In this document: in pieces, positions 55,655-64,000 of the stretch | Layout of the letters: each line of letters begins with the position of its first letter | How positions within the stretch are numbered: the stretch's first letter is position 1 | Source: Salmonella enterica subsp. enterica serovar Typhimurium str. LT2 | GTDB taxonomy: Bacteria > Pseudomonadota > Gammaproteobacteria > Enterobacterales > Enterobacteriaceae | NCBI RefSeq assembly: GCF_000006945.2 | Contig: NC_003197.2 | Coordinates: 1,984,001 to 2,048,000, forward strand | DNA length: 64,000 nt | Reading direction: 5' to 3' | Notes under the pieces: generated by a model | Database searches by the model: none | What the model saw: the letters and a program-made list of their open reading frames with translations, nothing else | Told to the model about the DNA's origin: nothing | Program-made: the position numbers and the translations under genes

Positions 55655-56377
55655 TCATATCAGACCTGTCGCCGCAGCGTAGCAGGCAATCTGTGTTTTA
55701 TTTGGCGCATTGAATTTCTTCTGCATATTTTTCTGATGGAAGTTAACGGTATTTTCAGAAATCGACAGAATAATGGCGATCTCCGATGAGGTCTTCCCTT
55801 CCGCCGTCCACTTCAGAATCTCTTTCTCACGTTTACTGAAACGCATTTCAGGCGCCATCACCATGTCGTCTTCAAATCTTGTCAGCGCCGAAAGACTCTC
55901 CCGCGCCAGCAGTTGCAACCTCAGCTCCACTTCGTCGTAGGTAAACGAGGAGCAGCGTAAACTGCTACGGGAGAAAGATAAAAAGCCCAGCGCCCGGTTC
56001 GGCAACATCACACACTGGGTTACGCCTCTGCGTAATCCGAAACGCTGGGCGGCATCCCACATCGCCTTCGCTTCATGAAATAGCACGTCATCCCAATGTA
56101 AATGACCCTGCCTGAAATTTTCCGGCTTTAATACCGGATCGATCGCGAAATAGTTTTCGGACTGGTAATGCGTTACCCACGCCGGAGGATAAGTGGTACG
56201 AAGCGATATTTTAGGCCGGGTAAAGGGGACGGGATGACGAACACACAGGGCATAATAATCAAATTCCAGCCGCTGTGTCTGATATTGCAATTCAGTATAA
56301 ACATCCTCTGCTGCCGCCATCTCCTGAAAGCGTAACAACATTGCGCGTCGCCAGGTGAAGAAATCATTTTCCTGCAT
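55655..56377 (-). CDS. sdiA: Quorum-sensing regulator SdiA
   Basis: LuxR-family receptor for N-acyl-homoserine lactones made by other species. In Salmonella it activates rck. The 240-residue protein has the autoinducer domain (about 1-165) and a LuxR helix-turn-helix (FSKREKEILKWTAEGKTSSE). Salmonella has no LuxI synthase of its own. Confidence 0.97.
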   Translation of the reverse strand: MQENDFFTWRRAMLLRFQEMAAAEDVYTELQYQTQRLEFDYYALCVRHPVPFTRPKISLRTTYPPAWVTHYQSENYFAIDPVLKPENFRQGHLHWDDVLFHEAKAMWDAAQRFGLRRGVTQCVMLPNRALGFLSFSRSSLRCSSFTYDEVELRLQLLARESLSALTRFEDDMVMAPEMRFSKREKEILKWTAEGKTSSEIAIILSISENTVNFHQKNMQKKFNAPNKTQIACYAAATGLI

Positions 56378-56608
56378 ATTTTATGGTCACGCCTTTGATA
56401 TTGATAATCATTATTATGAATGACTTAAATTAACACATAAATAGTGTTTATATATAAGAAATATCGGACGAAACGTAGAATACTTGAGCGGCATTACACT
56501 TTTTGGCTTCCGCCTGAGAGCGAGGTTAATAATCTGGCAGAATGACTTCATAATTATTCATTGCGCTCGCCCAAGGCGCGGCTAATTCGGGCGAGCGTTG
56601 AAAAGGCA

Positions 56609-57361
56609 TTATTTCACTAAAAATTTCTCAAGGAACTGGCGGGTACGCGGATGCTGAGGATCGGCGAACAAGGTTTTCGCCGGCCCCTGCTCGACGATTT
56701 GCCCCTGATCCATAAATATTGCCCGATCAGCCACGTCACGCGCAAAGCTCATTTCGTGAGTAACGATCACCATTGTGCGCTTTTCCTGCGCCAGCTGGCG
56801 AATCGTATTAAGCACCTCGCCGACTAATTCAGGATCAAGCGCCGACGTCGGCTCATCAAACAGAATCACTTCCGGGCGCATCGCCAGCGCGCGCGCAATC
56901 GCCACGCGCTGCTGTTGCCCGCCCGACAGGCGGCGCGGATAACGGGACTCTTTACCGGCCAACCCGACTTTGGCTAACAGTTCCCGCGCCAGCGCCGTCG
57001 CCTCGGCTTTCGGCTCTCCCTTTACAATCACCGGACCTTCAATGATATTTTCCAGCACGGTACGATGCGGGAACAGGTTAAAACTCTGAAAGACAAAGCC
57101 GACATGCTGGCGTAGCTGGCGAATCAACCCTTTTTGCTGGCTGAATGGGCGGGCGGTATCGATGATAATATCGCCCACTTTAATGGTGCCCGCTTCCGGT
57201 TGTTCCAGCAGGTTAATACAGCGTAATAACGTTGTCTTCCCTGAGCCGCTCGGGCCGATAATGGCGACGACTTCTCCGGGCTTCACCTCAAGGTCAATAC
57301 CGTGCAGCACCGTTTGACCATGAAATTTTTTGACCAGGTTGGTAACTTCGATCGCACTCAT
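56609..57361 (-). CDS. tcyN: Cystine ABC transporter ATP-binding protein TcyN (YecC)
   Basis: ATPase for cystine import. 250 residues, Walker A GPSGSGKTT, signature LSGGQQQR, Walker B VILFDEP. Overlaps tcyL by four bases. Confidence 0.96.
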   Translation of the reverse strand: MSAIEVTNLVKKFHGQTVLHGIDLEVKPGEVVAIIGPSGSGKTTLLRCINLLEQPEAGTIKVGDIIIDTARPFSQQKGLIRQLRQHVGFVFQSFNLFPHRTVLENIIEGPVIVKGEPKAEATALARELLAKVGLAGKESRYPRRLSGGQQQRVAIARALAMRPEVILFDEPTSALDPELVGEVLNTIRQLAQEKRTMVIVTHEMSFARDVADRAIFMDQGQIVEQGPAKTLFADPQHPRTRQFLEKFLVK

Positions 57362-58026
57362 TTTGGCTCTCTCTCCTGGCGGTTAAGCTGGTTTTCAAAA
57401 TAGTTTTGCAGTGCCGATAAGACGGTCGCCATTACCCAGTAGATTAACGACGCGGCCAGATACATGGTAAACACCTCCAGCGTTCGCGAGGTAATTAACT
57501 GCGCCTGGCGGAACAACTCCGGCACCTGAATCGTCGCGGCGAGCGACGTATCTTTCACCAGGCTGATAAAGCTGTTGCTCAACGGCGGAAGCGCGACGCG
57601 AGCGGCCTGCGGCAAAATAGCGCGACGTAGCGTTTGCCACGGCGTCATGCCAATGCTCGCCGCCGCTTCCCATTGTCCCTTGTCGATAGCCGAGATCGCC
57701 GCGCGCAGCGTCTCGGACGTGTAAGCCGCGGTATTGAGCGATAAACCAATCATCGCCGCCGGGATAGGGTCCAGCTCAATACCAAATTGCGGCAGGCCGT
57801 AATAGATCATAAATAACTGGGCGATAAGCGGCGTACCGCGAAAAATCGAGATATAAAAGCGCGCCAGCCAGCGAACCGGCCATAGCGGAGACATCCGCAT
57901 CAGCGCCAGCACAAATCCCAGCAGCAGACCAAAAAACATACCGCCAATACTCAGTTGCAGGGTAAAGACGGCGCCTTTAAGCAAATACGGCAGCGATTCA
58001 ATAACCAGTTGGATACTTTCTTGCAT
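57358..58026 (-). CDS. tcyL: Cystine ABC transporter permease TcyL (YecS)
   Basis: 222-residue polar amino-acid ABC permease with about five membrane helices and the EAA loop (EAAASIGMTPWQTLRRAILPQ). It lies 20 bases downstream of dcyD. Confidence 0.96.
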   Translation of the reverse strand: MQESIQLVIESLPYLLKGAVFTLQLSIGGMFFGLLLGFVLALMRMSPLWPVRWLARFYISIFRGTPLIAQLFMIYYGLPQFGIELDPIPAAMIGLSLNTAAYTSETLRAAISAIDKGQWEAAASIGMTPWQTLRRAILPQAARVALPPLSNSFISLVKDTSLAATIQVPELFRQAQLITSRTLEVFTMYLAASLIYWVMATVLSALQNYFENQLNRQEREPK

Positions 58027-58046
58027 TCGCGTTGATTACCTGGAGG

Positions 58047-59033
58047 TTATACATGAGGATGGTAGGCAAACAGCGCAGGCGCCCCACCGGTGTGAATAAA
58101 GAGAATCGGCCCGTCATCGTTAAAGCGTTTCTGGCTGATGCCGTCTATCAGACCCGCCATCGCTTTACCGGTATATACCGGATCCAGCAGCACCCCCTCC
58201 AGGCTCGCCAGCAGTTTCACCGCCTCCATCCCCGCGTCATTTGGCACGCCGTAACCCGGGGCAAAATAGTCATCCCATAAATGGATATCCGCCGTCGCCG
58301 TCAGCGCCAGCTGACCGGCAATAGCCTGCTGCAAGGCAATCACTTTGGGTTTCTGCTCGGCGACAGAACGTGAAACGGTCACGCCAATCAGTTCGACATC
58401 CGGCATCAGATGTTCCAGCCCGACAGCTAACCCGGCGTGCGTTCCGGCGCTGCCGGAGGCCACCACCACCGAAGAGAGCCCGACGACCTCTTCACACTGC
58501 TGGGCGATTTCCAGGGCGCTCTCTACGTATCCCATTGCCCCCAGCGCGCTGGAACCGCCGACCGGAATCACATAGGGCCTGAACCCTTGCGCTTCAATGC
58601 GCGTCGCCAGCGTTTGCAGCTGCGCATCCGGATCGGTTAGCGCATCGCACATCTCAATTTGCGTATTAAATAAATCCAGTAACAGGCGATTACCATTCGT
58701 CAGGTAATTTTCCGCGGTGGTACCGATTGGATTTTCCAGCAAGGCGACGCAATGCAGTCCCAATTTGGCCGCGACTGCCGCCGTCTGACGGACATGGTTC
58801 GACTGAATCGCCCCTGCGGTTATCAGCGTATCCGCCCCTTCTCGCAGCGCGTCGGCCACCAAAAACTCCAGCTTGCGCAGTTTATTGCCGCCCATTGCAA
58901 TGGGCGTAACGTCATCGCGCTTAATGTAAATCTCACGGCCAAGATAATCAGACAATCGCGGCAGGTATTCGAGCGGGGTCGGCGCGCCGATAAACTCCAG
59001 GCGAGGGAAGCGCGTTAAGTGATGTAGTGGCAT
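58047..59033 (-). CDS. dcyD: D-cysteine desulfhydrase DcyD
   Basis: PLP enzyme that splits D-cysteine into pyruvate, H2S and ammonia. 328 residues of the ACC deaminase/DcyD family. The PLP lysine is in AMGGNKLRKLEF. The grouping with cystine import genes fits uptake and detoxification of D-cysteine or D-cystine. Confidence 0.95.
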   Translation of the reverse strand: MPLHHLTRFPRLEFIGAPTPLEYLPRLSDYLGREIYIKRDDVTPIAMGGNKLRKLEFLVADALREGADTLITAGAIQSNHVRQTAAVAAKLGLHCVALLENPIGTTAENYLTNGNRLLLDLFNTQIEMCDALTDPDAQLQTLATRIEAQGFRPYVIPVGGSSALGAMGYVESALEIAQQCEEVVGLSSVVVASGSAGTHAGLAVGLEHLMPDVELIGVTVSRSVAEQKPKVIALQQAIAGQLALTATADIHLWDDYFAPGYGVPNDAGMEAVKLLASLEGVLLDPVYTGKAMAGLIDGISQKRFNDDGPILFIHTGGAPALFAYHPHV

Positions 59034-59093
59034 TGAGCCTCCGGTAACGTTGTGGTGTGTTCTTTTTATTATGCACGTTGATCTAACGGAAAT

Positions 59094-59118
59094 AAAAAAG
59101 GCGCCGATTCACGCGCCT
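59094..59118 (-). terminator. Terminator between tcyJ and dcyD
   Basis: Minus-strand stem AGGCGC / GCGCCT followed by TTTTTTATTTC. It would end the fliAZ-tcyJ transcript before dcyD. Confidence 0.7.
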
Positions 59119-59146
59119 CCGTTTGCTGACATAGTATGAGGTTGAT

Positions 59147-59180
59147 ATTGCCCGGTGGCGCACTGCCTGCCGGGCAACGT
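59147..59180. repeat. REP element between tcyJ and dcyD
   Basis: ATTGCCCGGTGGCGCACTGC and CTGCCGGGCAACGT form a REP palindrome in the intergenic gap right after the tcyJ stop. Confidence 0.8.
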
Positions 59181-59186
59181 AGAACA

Positions 59187-59987
59187 TTATTGGGTCACGT
59201 CAGCGCCAAACCATTTTTCAGAGAGCGCTTTTAAGGTGCCATCTTTTTGCATTTCCGCAATGGCGTTATCTACCGCCTTCAGCAAGTCTTCGTTGCCTTT
59301 ACGTAACGCAACGCCGGACTCCTGACGCGAAAACGCATCACCGGTGACGGCCAGCGTACCTTTGGTTTTTTTCACCAGATCCAGCGCCGCCAGACGATCG
59401 ACTAAAATCGCGTCAATACGGCCTACGCGCAGATCCTGGTATTTTGTAGGATCATCGTCATAGGTACGGATATCCACGCCCTGCACATGTTGACGTAGCC
59501 ACTCTTCATAGTTAGTCCCCAGCCCAACGCCGACTTTTTTGCCCTGCAGATCGGCAGCCGTTTTGATCGTGCCTTCATTGCCTTTTTTCACCAGCGCCTG
59601 AATGCCGGAGACAGTATAAGGCGTAGAGAAATCATATTTTTTCTTGCGGACGTCTGAAATCGTGACCTGGTTTATCACCACATCAATACGTTTAGCGTCC
59701 AGCGACGCCAGCATTCCGTCCCATTTGGTCGGCTTCAACGACGCTTTAACGCCCAGATGTTTTGCCAACGCCTCGGCGAAATCGACTTCAAAACCGGTTA
59801 ATTTGCCGTCTTCGCCCTGAAAGCTAAACGGCGGATAGGTACCTTCCAGCCCTACCAGCAGCGTGCCGCGTTCTTTAACTTTGTTCAGCAAACCCTCATC
59901 GGCAAAGCTCTTCGCGCTCATTCCCGCCACCAGCGCTACAGCCATTACTCCCATCAGTGCCTGACGTCCCAGCAGTGCTAATTTCAT
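59187..59987 (-). CDS. tcyJ: Cystine-binding periplasmic protein TcyJ (FliY)
   Basis: Solute-binding protein for cystine, partner of TcyL and TcyN. The start MKLALLGRQALMGVMAVALV at 59987 gives 266 residues with a signal peptide ending at KSFA. The longer frame from 60035 is rejected. It lies downstream of fliZ and was first named fliY for that reason. Confidence 0.95.
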   Translation of the reverse strand: MKLALLGRQALMGVMAVALVAGMSAKSFADEGLLNKVKERGTLLVGLEGTYPPFSFQGEDGKLTGFEVDFAEALAKHLGVKASLKPTKWDGMLASLDAKRIDVVINQVTISDVRKKKYDFSTPYTVSGIQALVKKGNEGTIKTAADLQGKKVGVGLGTNYEEWLRQHVQGVDIRTYDDDPTKYQDLRVGRIDAILVDRLAALDLVKKTKGTLAVTGDAFSRQESGVALRKGNEDLLKAVDNAIAEMQKDGTLKALSEKWFGADVTQ

Positions 59988-60133
59988 AGTAACCCCGAAT
60001 ATTGCCGTTAATGACCATAGACTGTGTCCCGCCATGGCGCATCGTCACGTCTCGCGAACCTTTGGGGGACTCAGCCTAATGTAGAAGGTTTGCCACGTTT
60101 CACCAACACGACTCTGCTACATCTTATGCTTTT

Positions 60134-60685
60134 TTAATATATATCAGAACTGGCGGTAAAGGGGGATTTCTGTCTGGGCGCAATCTGCTGATGCGCTTTA
60201 TATTGCTGGTATTTACGCAGTGCGATACGGTAATTATTGGTGCTGGTTTCCGGCAACCATGGCGCCAGGCTTTCATCGAGAAAACCGTCCTGCAGCAGAT
60301 CGTGGGAAATGTTTTGCTCGCTGAGGTAATTGCCAAGGCGTCGTAAACGCACGACATATTCCCGCACCGTGCCATGGCTCATCTCGGTTTGTTCAAACAA
60401 ATACTGCTTGAAACCGATAATATCGAAAAAATCACTCTGCTTTTTGCAGTGCAAATCGCCGCAAAAGCGACACAGCGCCACCCACTCCTTCTGCTCCCGC
60501 TGCCAGGCAGCGTCGTCAAGTAGCATATCCAGCTGTGAAATAGCGATTTTATTAACGATCTTGCCACGGCGAACCAGCGTAATGCGGTCGAGCAGTTTGT
60601 GACAATGCGCGCAATGCGTCTGGCTGTGTTTAAAGTCTTTAAGATAGCGGCTCAAAGGCCGCCTTTTAGGTTGCTGCACCGTCAT
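60134..60685 (-). CDS. fliZ: Flagellar regulator FliZ
   Basis: 183-residue DNA-binding regulator. The start MTVQQPKRRPLSRYL at 60685 matches known FliZ. The fold resembles a phage-integrase core-binding domain. It antagonises sigma-S and in Salmonella boosts FlhDC activity and SPI-1. Second gene of fliAZ. Confidence 0.95.
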   Translation of the reverse strand: MTVQQPKRRPLSRYLKDFKHSQTHCAHCHKLLDRITLVRRGKIVNKIAISQLDMLLDDAAWQREQKEWVALCRFCGDLHCKKQSDFFDIIGFKQYLFEQTEMSHGTVREYVVRLRRLGNYLSEQNISHDLLQDGFLDESLAPWLPETSTNNYRIALRKYQQYKAHQQIAPRQKSPFTASSDIY

Positions 60686-60743
60686 GAGAACTCCTGGTAG
60701 TCTATACGTTGTGCGGCACTTTTCGGGTGCGATCATGCGCGAC

Positions 60744-61463
60744 CTATAACTTACCCAGTTTGGTGCGTAATCGTTTGATGGCCTGACTATGCAACTGGCT
60801 GACCCGCGATTCGCCGACTTCCAGTACCGCGCCAATCTCTTTGAGATTGAGCTCTTCCTGGTAATACAGCGTTAACACCAGTTGCTCGCGTTCCGGCAGC
60901 GATTCAATCGCATCCATTACCCGCTGTCGCAGGTCGCCCTCCAGCAGTTGATGTAACGGGTTTTCCTGTTGATGTTCTTCAGTCACCAGTTCGATGCTAT
61001 CGCCATGCTCTTCCCGCCACTCATCGTAAGAGAAAAGTTGGCTGTTGTTGGTATCGAGCAACATCTGACGATACTCCGCAACAGGGATGCCAAGACGTTC
61101 CGCCACTTCGGTTTCCGTCGCATTACGCCCCAGTTCCTGCTCCAGTTGTCCCATCGCCTGCGCCACTTCGCGGGCATTACGCCGGACGCTACGCGGCACC
61201 CAATCGCGGCTGCGTAATTCATCCAGCATCGCCCCACGAATACGCTGCACTGCGTAAGTGGTAAATGCCGTTCCTTGCAAAGCGTCATATCGGTCGACCG
61301 CATTTAATAACCCGATGCCGCCCGCTTGTAGCAGATCGTCCAGTTCCACGCTCGCCGGCAATCGCACCTGCAGGCGCAATGCTTCGTGACGCACCAGCGG
61401 TACATAACGCTGCCACAGCGAGTGTTTATCCATTACACCTTCAGCGGTATACAGTGAATTCAC
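60744..61463 (-). CDS. fliA: Flagellar sigma factor FliA (sigma-28)
   Basis: 239-residue sigma factor for class 3 flagellar genes, with regions 2 (DDLLQAGGIGLLNAVDRYD), 3 and 4 (LNLKEIGAVLEVGESRVSQL). Kept inactive by FlgM until the hook is complete. It reads from both an FlhDC-dependent promoter and a FliA-dependent promoter. Confidence 0.98.
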   Translation of the reverse strand: MNSLYTAEGVMDKHSLWQRYVPLVRHEALRLQVRLPASVELDDLLQAGGIGLLNAVDRYDALQGTAFTTYAVQRIRGAMLDELRSRDWVPRSVRRNAREVAQAMGQLEQELGRNATETEVAERLGIPVAEYRQMLLDTNNSQLFSYDEWREEHGDSIELVTEEHQQENPLHQLLEGDLRQRVMDAIESLPEREQLVLTLYYQEELNLKEIGAVLEVGESRVSQLHSQAIKRLRTKLGKL

Positions 61464-61488
61464 GATAAACAGCCCTGCGTTAAATGAG

Positions 61489-61515
61489 TTATCGGCATGA
61501 TTATCCGTTTCTACA
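61489..61515 (-). promoter_or_regulatory. Sigma-28 promoter of fliA
   Basis: Minus-strand GCCGATAA (exact) lies 11 bases after a weaker -35 (TGTAGAAA). It sits 26 bases upstream of the fliA ATG. Autoregulation of fliA by this promoter is known in E. coli and Salmonella. Confidence 0.7.
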
Positions 61516-61731
61516 GAGGGTTCTATCGAAGGAATAAGGCTATAAAAGAAGGGTTATTTCACTTATGTAACCTGTAGCGCCTTTTTAGCGGCTAAAAGAG
61601 CAGAATAAAATCAGCCAGATAGAATAAATATCCTCCGGCATAGCCGGAGGTTTTTCAGATGCGCCTATAAGGCTCTCTTACCAGCCGCGCCCTAACAGGC
61701 GCATACGATCTGACATTTGCATCAAACTTCG

Positions 61732-62190
61732 TTACTTACGGCCCGTAAACGGGCTGCCCGGATACGGGATCGATAATTGCTCACCCATTTTATCCTCTTC
61801 AAGCTGGTGCTTTATGTAGTCCTGTATCTTCGCCGTGTTCTTACCCACCGTATCGACATAGTACCCTCTGCACCAGAACTCCCTGTTCCTGTATTTGAAT
61901 TTTAGATCCCCAAACTGCTCGTAAAGCATCAGACTACTTTTACCCTTCAGATATCCCATGAAACTCGACACACTCATCTTCGGCGGGATCTCCAGAAGCA
62001 TGTGAATATGATCTGCACAACATTCTGCTTCCAGAATTCGTACGTTTTTCCATTCACACAATTTTCTTAATATGCTGCCTACTGCCCTACGCTTCTCTCC
62101 ATAGAACGCTTGTCTTCGGTATTTGGGCGCGAAAACTATGTGATATTTACAGTTCCATCGGGTGTGCGCTAAGCTCTTTTCGTCCCCCAT
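61732..62190 (-). CDS. tnpA: IS200 transposase TnpA (Y1 HuH)
   Basis: 152-residue HuH-family single-strand transposase of IS200/IS605. The start MGDEKSLAHTRWNCKYHIVF at 62190 is chosen because it follows the known start. The HuH motif is HIHML and the catalytic Tyr lies in DYIKHQ. The 5' leader folds into a hairpin that blocks translation. Confidence 0.93.
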   Translation of the reverse strand: MGDEKSLAHTRWNCKYHIVFAPKYRRQAFYGEKRRAVGSILRKLCEWKNVRILEAECCADHIHMLLEIPPKMSVSSFMGYLKGKSSLMLYEQFGDLKFKYRNREFWCRGYYVDTVGKNTAKIQDYIKHQLEEDKMGEQLSIPYPGSPFTGRK

Positions 62191-62250
62191 TGGGACCCCC
62201 TTTTGATTTCTTGTTGAACTTTTGCAGTTGCCAGACCGCAAGATGTTTTA
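62160..62250 (+). ncRNA. art200 antisense RNA (approximate)
   Basis: IS200 in Salmonella makes an antisense RNA opposite the tnpA 5' leader, known as art200 or STnc490, which blocks translation. The leader it pairs with is present. The ends given are approximate and the promoter was not identified. Confidence 0.35.
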
Positions 62251-62370
62251 ACAAATCAAAAGGGGTTTTAATAACTGGCTTAAAGCTGAAAGCTTTCCGG
62301 AACCCCCAGCCTAGCTGGGGGTTTTCCATAGACAATAAACGGGATGCGCAAAAGCCCACCCCGAACAAAA

Positions 62371-63576
62371 CTATGTCAGAAGATGAATCATCGACAGATC
62401 GTCGCCAGTACGCACCGTTTCTATATGGCGATGAAAATTCTTCGCCACCTCGCTGTTATGCTGGCTGCGGGAGTGAAAACTATACACAATATTGGTAACG
62501 TCATCCCACTCTATACGCCCGCGCTCATGCACGCTGGCTGCCGTTAATAGCTTAATAAAGGCATATTCCGCCACGATAATATACAGCGCGCGTAACGGGT
62601 CGACATTCGGCTGGTTGGGGAAATTATTTTCCCAAATTTTATAGAGAATTAAATTTCTGAAGGCCCAGTTCTTCTGCTGCTCATTCGCCTGTAAACAGCG
62701 CGCTAATGAGGACTCAATATCGCTAACCTTCTGCTCCATTGAAACGCCCTCTTCCGCCGTCAGCACCCGCAGAAGACACTGGATGTAGTGATCGAGGATA
62801 ACACTGCCACGATTAAGCGGGAGCGAGCGGAAATAGTCCTGCATCTGCAATACCAGCGAGGTTTTTACCTTGCTATCCGGCGCGATATTCATTAACTCCT
62901 GCGCCAGCACGCCGGTCTGCAACTGTTCAAGTAACGCGGCATACACCTGTTCCAGTTCGCCCAGCGCGGCATCATCAATTTTGGCAAATTTCTGTGCATA
63001 CATGACGAATTTAATCAACGCATAGAGCGCGGCTTCCGTACTGCTGTTGGCATGGTTGATCAGACTCAGGCAAAACAGATTGAGTAACTTTTGCTGCGCT
63101 GGGAATAACGGCGCAGTATTGAATGTCTGCTGAATGATTGTTTTTTCGCTGAGTGCCATTGCGTCAGGATCGTTTAAAATGCGGGACGTCACCTCCGGGC
63201 AGGCAAGACTCAGAGAGTTACGCACCTCATTTTTATAGGTATGATGCGCCCGCGGGAAAGAGGAACAGGTATGACTTAATGCCTTTGCGCCTAACGTTTT
63301 TTGTACCCGGCACAGACGGTCCTCATCCAGATAAGGGCAATTCCCCAGCGCCGAAGGCAGCTTAATTTCGCCCCAGTGGCTGTTGTTCTTTTTCAGCAGG
63401 ATAATATGGTCTTGCGCGATGGTACGAATCGTCGTGTCTTTACTGGCGAGATATTTTTTAACCGTCGTCTTATCCAGCGTGATTTTCCAGCCCTTACAAC
63501 AGTGGTCGCGACAGGCCGAGCCAGAACAGGAAAAGCGGGTGACAAAGGCAGGTTCAGTGACGGTGATTTCTTTCAT
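62371..63576 (-). CDS. fliB: Flagellin lysine-N-methylase FliB
   Basis: Methylates lysines on exported flagellin. The 401-residue protein has an N-terminal Cys cluster (CSGSACRDHCCKGW, then CPYLDEDRLCRV) that probably binds an iron-sulfur cluster, consistent with the radical-SAM-like behaviour discussed for this family. It is present in Salmonella but not E. coli K-12. The stop lies about 37 bases from the IS200 end. Confidence 0.95.
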   Translation of the reverse strand: MKEITVTEPAFVTRFSCSGSACRDHCCKGWKITLDKTTVKKYLASKDTTIRTIAQDHIILLKKNNSHWGEIKLPSALGNCPYLDEDRLCRVQKTLGAKALSHTCSSFPRAHHTYKNEVRNSLSLACPEVTSRILNDPDAMALSEKTIIQQTFNTAPLFPAQQKLLNLFCLSLINHANSSTEAALYALIKFVMYAQKFAKIDDAALGELEQVYAALLEQLQTGVLAQELMNIAPDSKVKTSLVLQMQDYFRSLPLNRGSVILDHYIQCLLRVLTAEEGVSMEQKVSDIESSLARCLQANEQQKNWAFRNLILYKIWENNFPNQPNVDPLRALYIIVAEYAFIKLLTAASVHERGRIEWDDVTNIVYSFHSRSQHNSEVAKNFHRHIETVRTGDDLSMIHLLT

Positions 63577-63592
63577 TACACAGGCTCCGGAA

Positions 63593-63618
63593 TTAAAAAA
63601 GGCAGCTTTCGCTGCCTT
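63593..63618 (-). terminator. Rho-independent terminator of fliC
   Basis: Minus-strand stem GGCAGC / GCTGCC with the loop GAAA, followed by six T residues, 37 bases past the fliC stop. Confidence 0.9.
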
Positions 63619-63654
63619 GATTGTGTACCACGTGTCGGTGAATCAATCGCCGGA

Positions 63655-64000
63655 TTAACGCAGTAAAGAGAGGACGTTTTGCGGAACCTGGTTCGCCTGC
63701 GCCAGAACGGAGGTACCGGCCTGCTGCAGAATCTGCGCGCGAGACATGTTGGAAACTTCGGTCGCGTAGTCGGAATCTTCGATACGGCTACGGGCAGAAG
63801 TCAGGTTGTTTACGGTGTTGCCCAGGTTGGTAATAGCGGAGTTGAAACGGTTCTGTACCGCACCCAGGTCAGAACGTAACGTGTCAACCTGTGCCAAAGC
63901 AGCATCAATTTTCTGCAGCGGGTTTTCGGTGGTTGTAGCAGCCGCTTCCGCCAGATCAGGCTGTGCTTTAAAGTTGTGACCTTCGGCTTTACTTGCAGCG
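63655..64000 (-). CDS. fliC: Phase-1 flagellin FliC (C-terminal part, cut by window)
   Basis: Only the last 114 residues lie in the window. The constant D1/D0 C-terminal region is intact (NSAITNLGNTVNNLTSARS ... QVPQNVLSLLR). The upstream visible stretch AASKAEGHNFKAQPDLAEA matches the H:i flagellin of serovar Typhimurium as I remember it. The start and variable region are outside the window. Confidence 0.97.
   Translation of the reverse strand, partial: AASKAEGHNFKAQPDLAEAAATTTENPLQKIDAALAQVDTLRSDLGAVQNRFNSAITNLGNTVNNLTSARSRIEDSDYATEVSNMSRAQILQQAGTSVLAQANQVPQNVLSLLR

Larger units (their letters stand above)
61627..62334 (-). mobile_element. IS200 element between fliA and fliB
   Basis: About 708 bases, estimated ends within about 5 bases. 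The transposase end has an internal terminator-like hairpin (AACCCCCAGC / GCTGGGGGTT, 62301-62323) and a second inverted repeat (62197-62266) that folds over the tnpA ribosome site. These match the known IS200 repeats at bases 12-34 and 69-138 when counting from 62334. The other end carries the hairpin CCTCCGGCATAGCCGGAGG. IS200 has no terminal inverted repeats and makes no target duplication. fliB and fliA are both intact. Confidence 0.9.

Overview
The window is enterobacterial chromosome and almost certainly Salmonella enterica. The gene order (lpxM-mepM-znuACB-ruvBA ... flhEAB / che / mot / flhCD ... fliZA / fliB / fliC) follows the Salmonella and E. coli chromosome. Salmonella-only content includes a second PBP2 paralogue (PBP2SAL type), EcgA, FliB, DcyD nomenclature genes, and no tap gene between cheR and tar. 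Two details point to serovar Typhimurium or its monophasic variant. An IS200 copy sits between fliA and fliB, and the visible C-terminal part of FliC matches the phase-1 H:i flagellin as I remember it. These identifications come from recalled family sequences, not from a database search.

Layout. 1-5 kb: lipid A acylation (lpxM, partial), murein endopeptidase MepM, and the divergent zinc importer znuA / znuCB around a Zur operator. 5-13 kb: Holliday-junction genes ruvB, ruvA and ruvC with a LexA box, a Salmonella accessory exported protein, yebB, yebC, nudB and aspS. 13-20 kb: yecD-yecE, yecN, the cmoAB tRNA-modification pair, an ERIC element, cutC, yecM and argS. 20-24 kb: PBP2SAL and a GH105 family glycosidase. 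24-38 kb: flagellar and chemotaxis block, with flhBAE, the tar-cheRBYZ operon, the motAB-cheAW operon and the master regulator flhDC, all on the minus strand. 38-48 kb: uspC, otsBA, a decayed araH fragment, DJ-1 and RpiB-like enzymes, ferritins ftnB and ftnA, yecR, yecH, tyrP and yecA. 48.5-51.1 kb: an AT-rich Salmonella insertion carrying ecgA and two small unknown genes, next to the leuZ-cysT-glyW tRNA cluster. 51.8-60 kb: pgsA, uvrC-sirA, yecF, sdiA and the cystine/D-cysteine cluster tcyN-tcyL-dcyD-tcyJ. 60-64 kb: fliZ, fliA, IS200, fliB and the 3' end of fliC.

How the genes work together. FlhDC activates class 2 genes (flhBAE, fliAZ). FliA then activates class 3 genes from GCCGATAA-type promoters. 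I see such promoters upstream of tar and of fliA, and one lying inside the 3' end of flhC that must drive motA. That last promoter, followed by the flhDC terminator hairpin, would produce a short RNA in the position of the E. coli MotR sRNA. Export (FlhAB), sensing (Tar), signalling (CheA/W/Y/Z/R/B) and torque (MotAB) are therefore encoded contiguously. SirA and SdiA add virulence and quorum inputs. PBP2SAL and EcgA are the two genes here tied to remodelling of peptidoglycan inside host cells.

I found no phage, CRISPR array or clearly new multi-gene system. The observations I consider most worth checking are the araH pseudogene between otsB and the DJ-1 gene, the MotR-like locus, and the small unknown genes in the two AT-rich accessory segments (6.75-8.6 kb and 48.5-51.1 kb).
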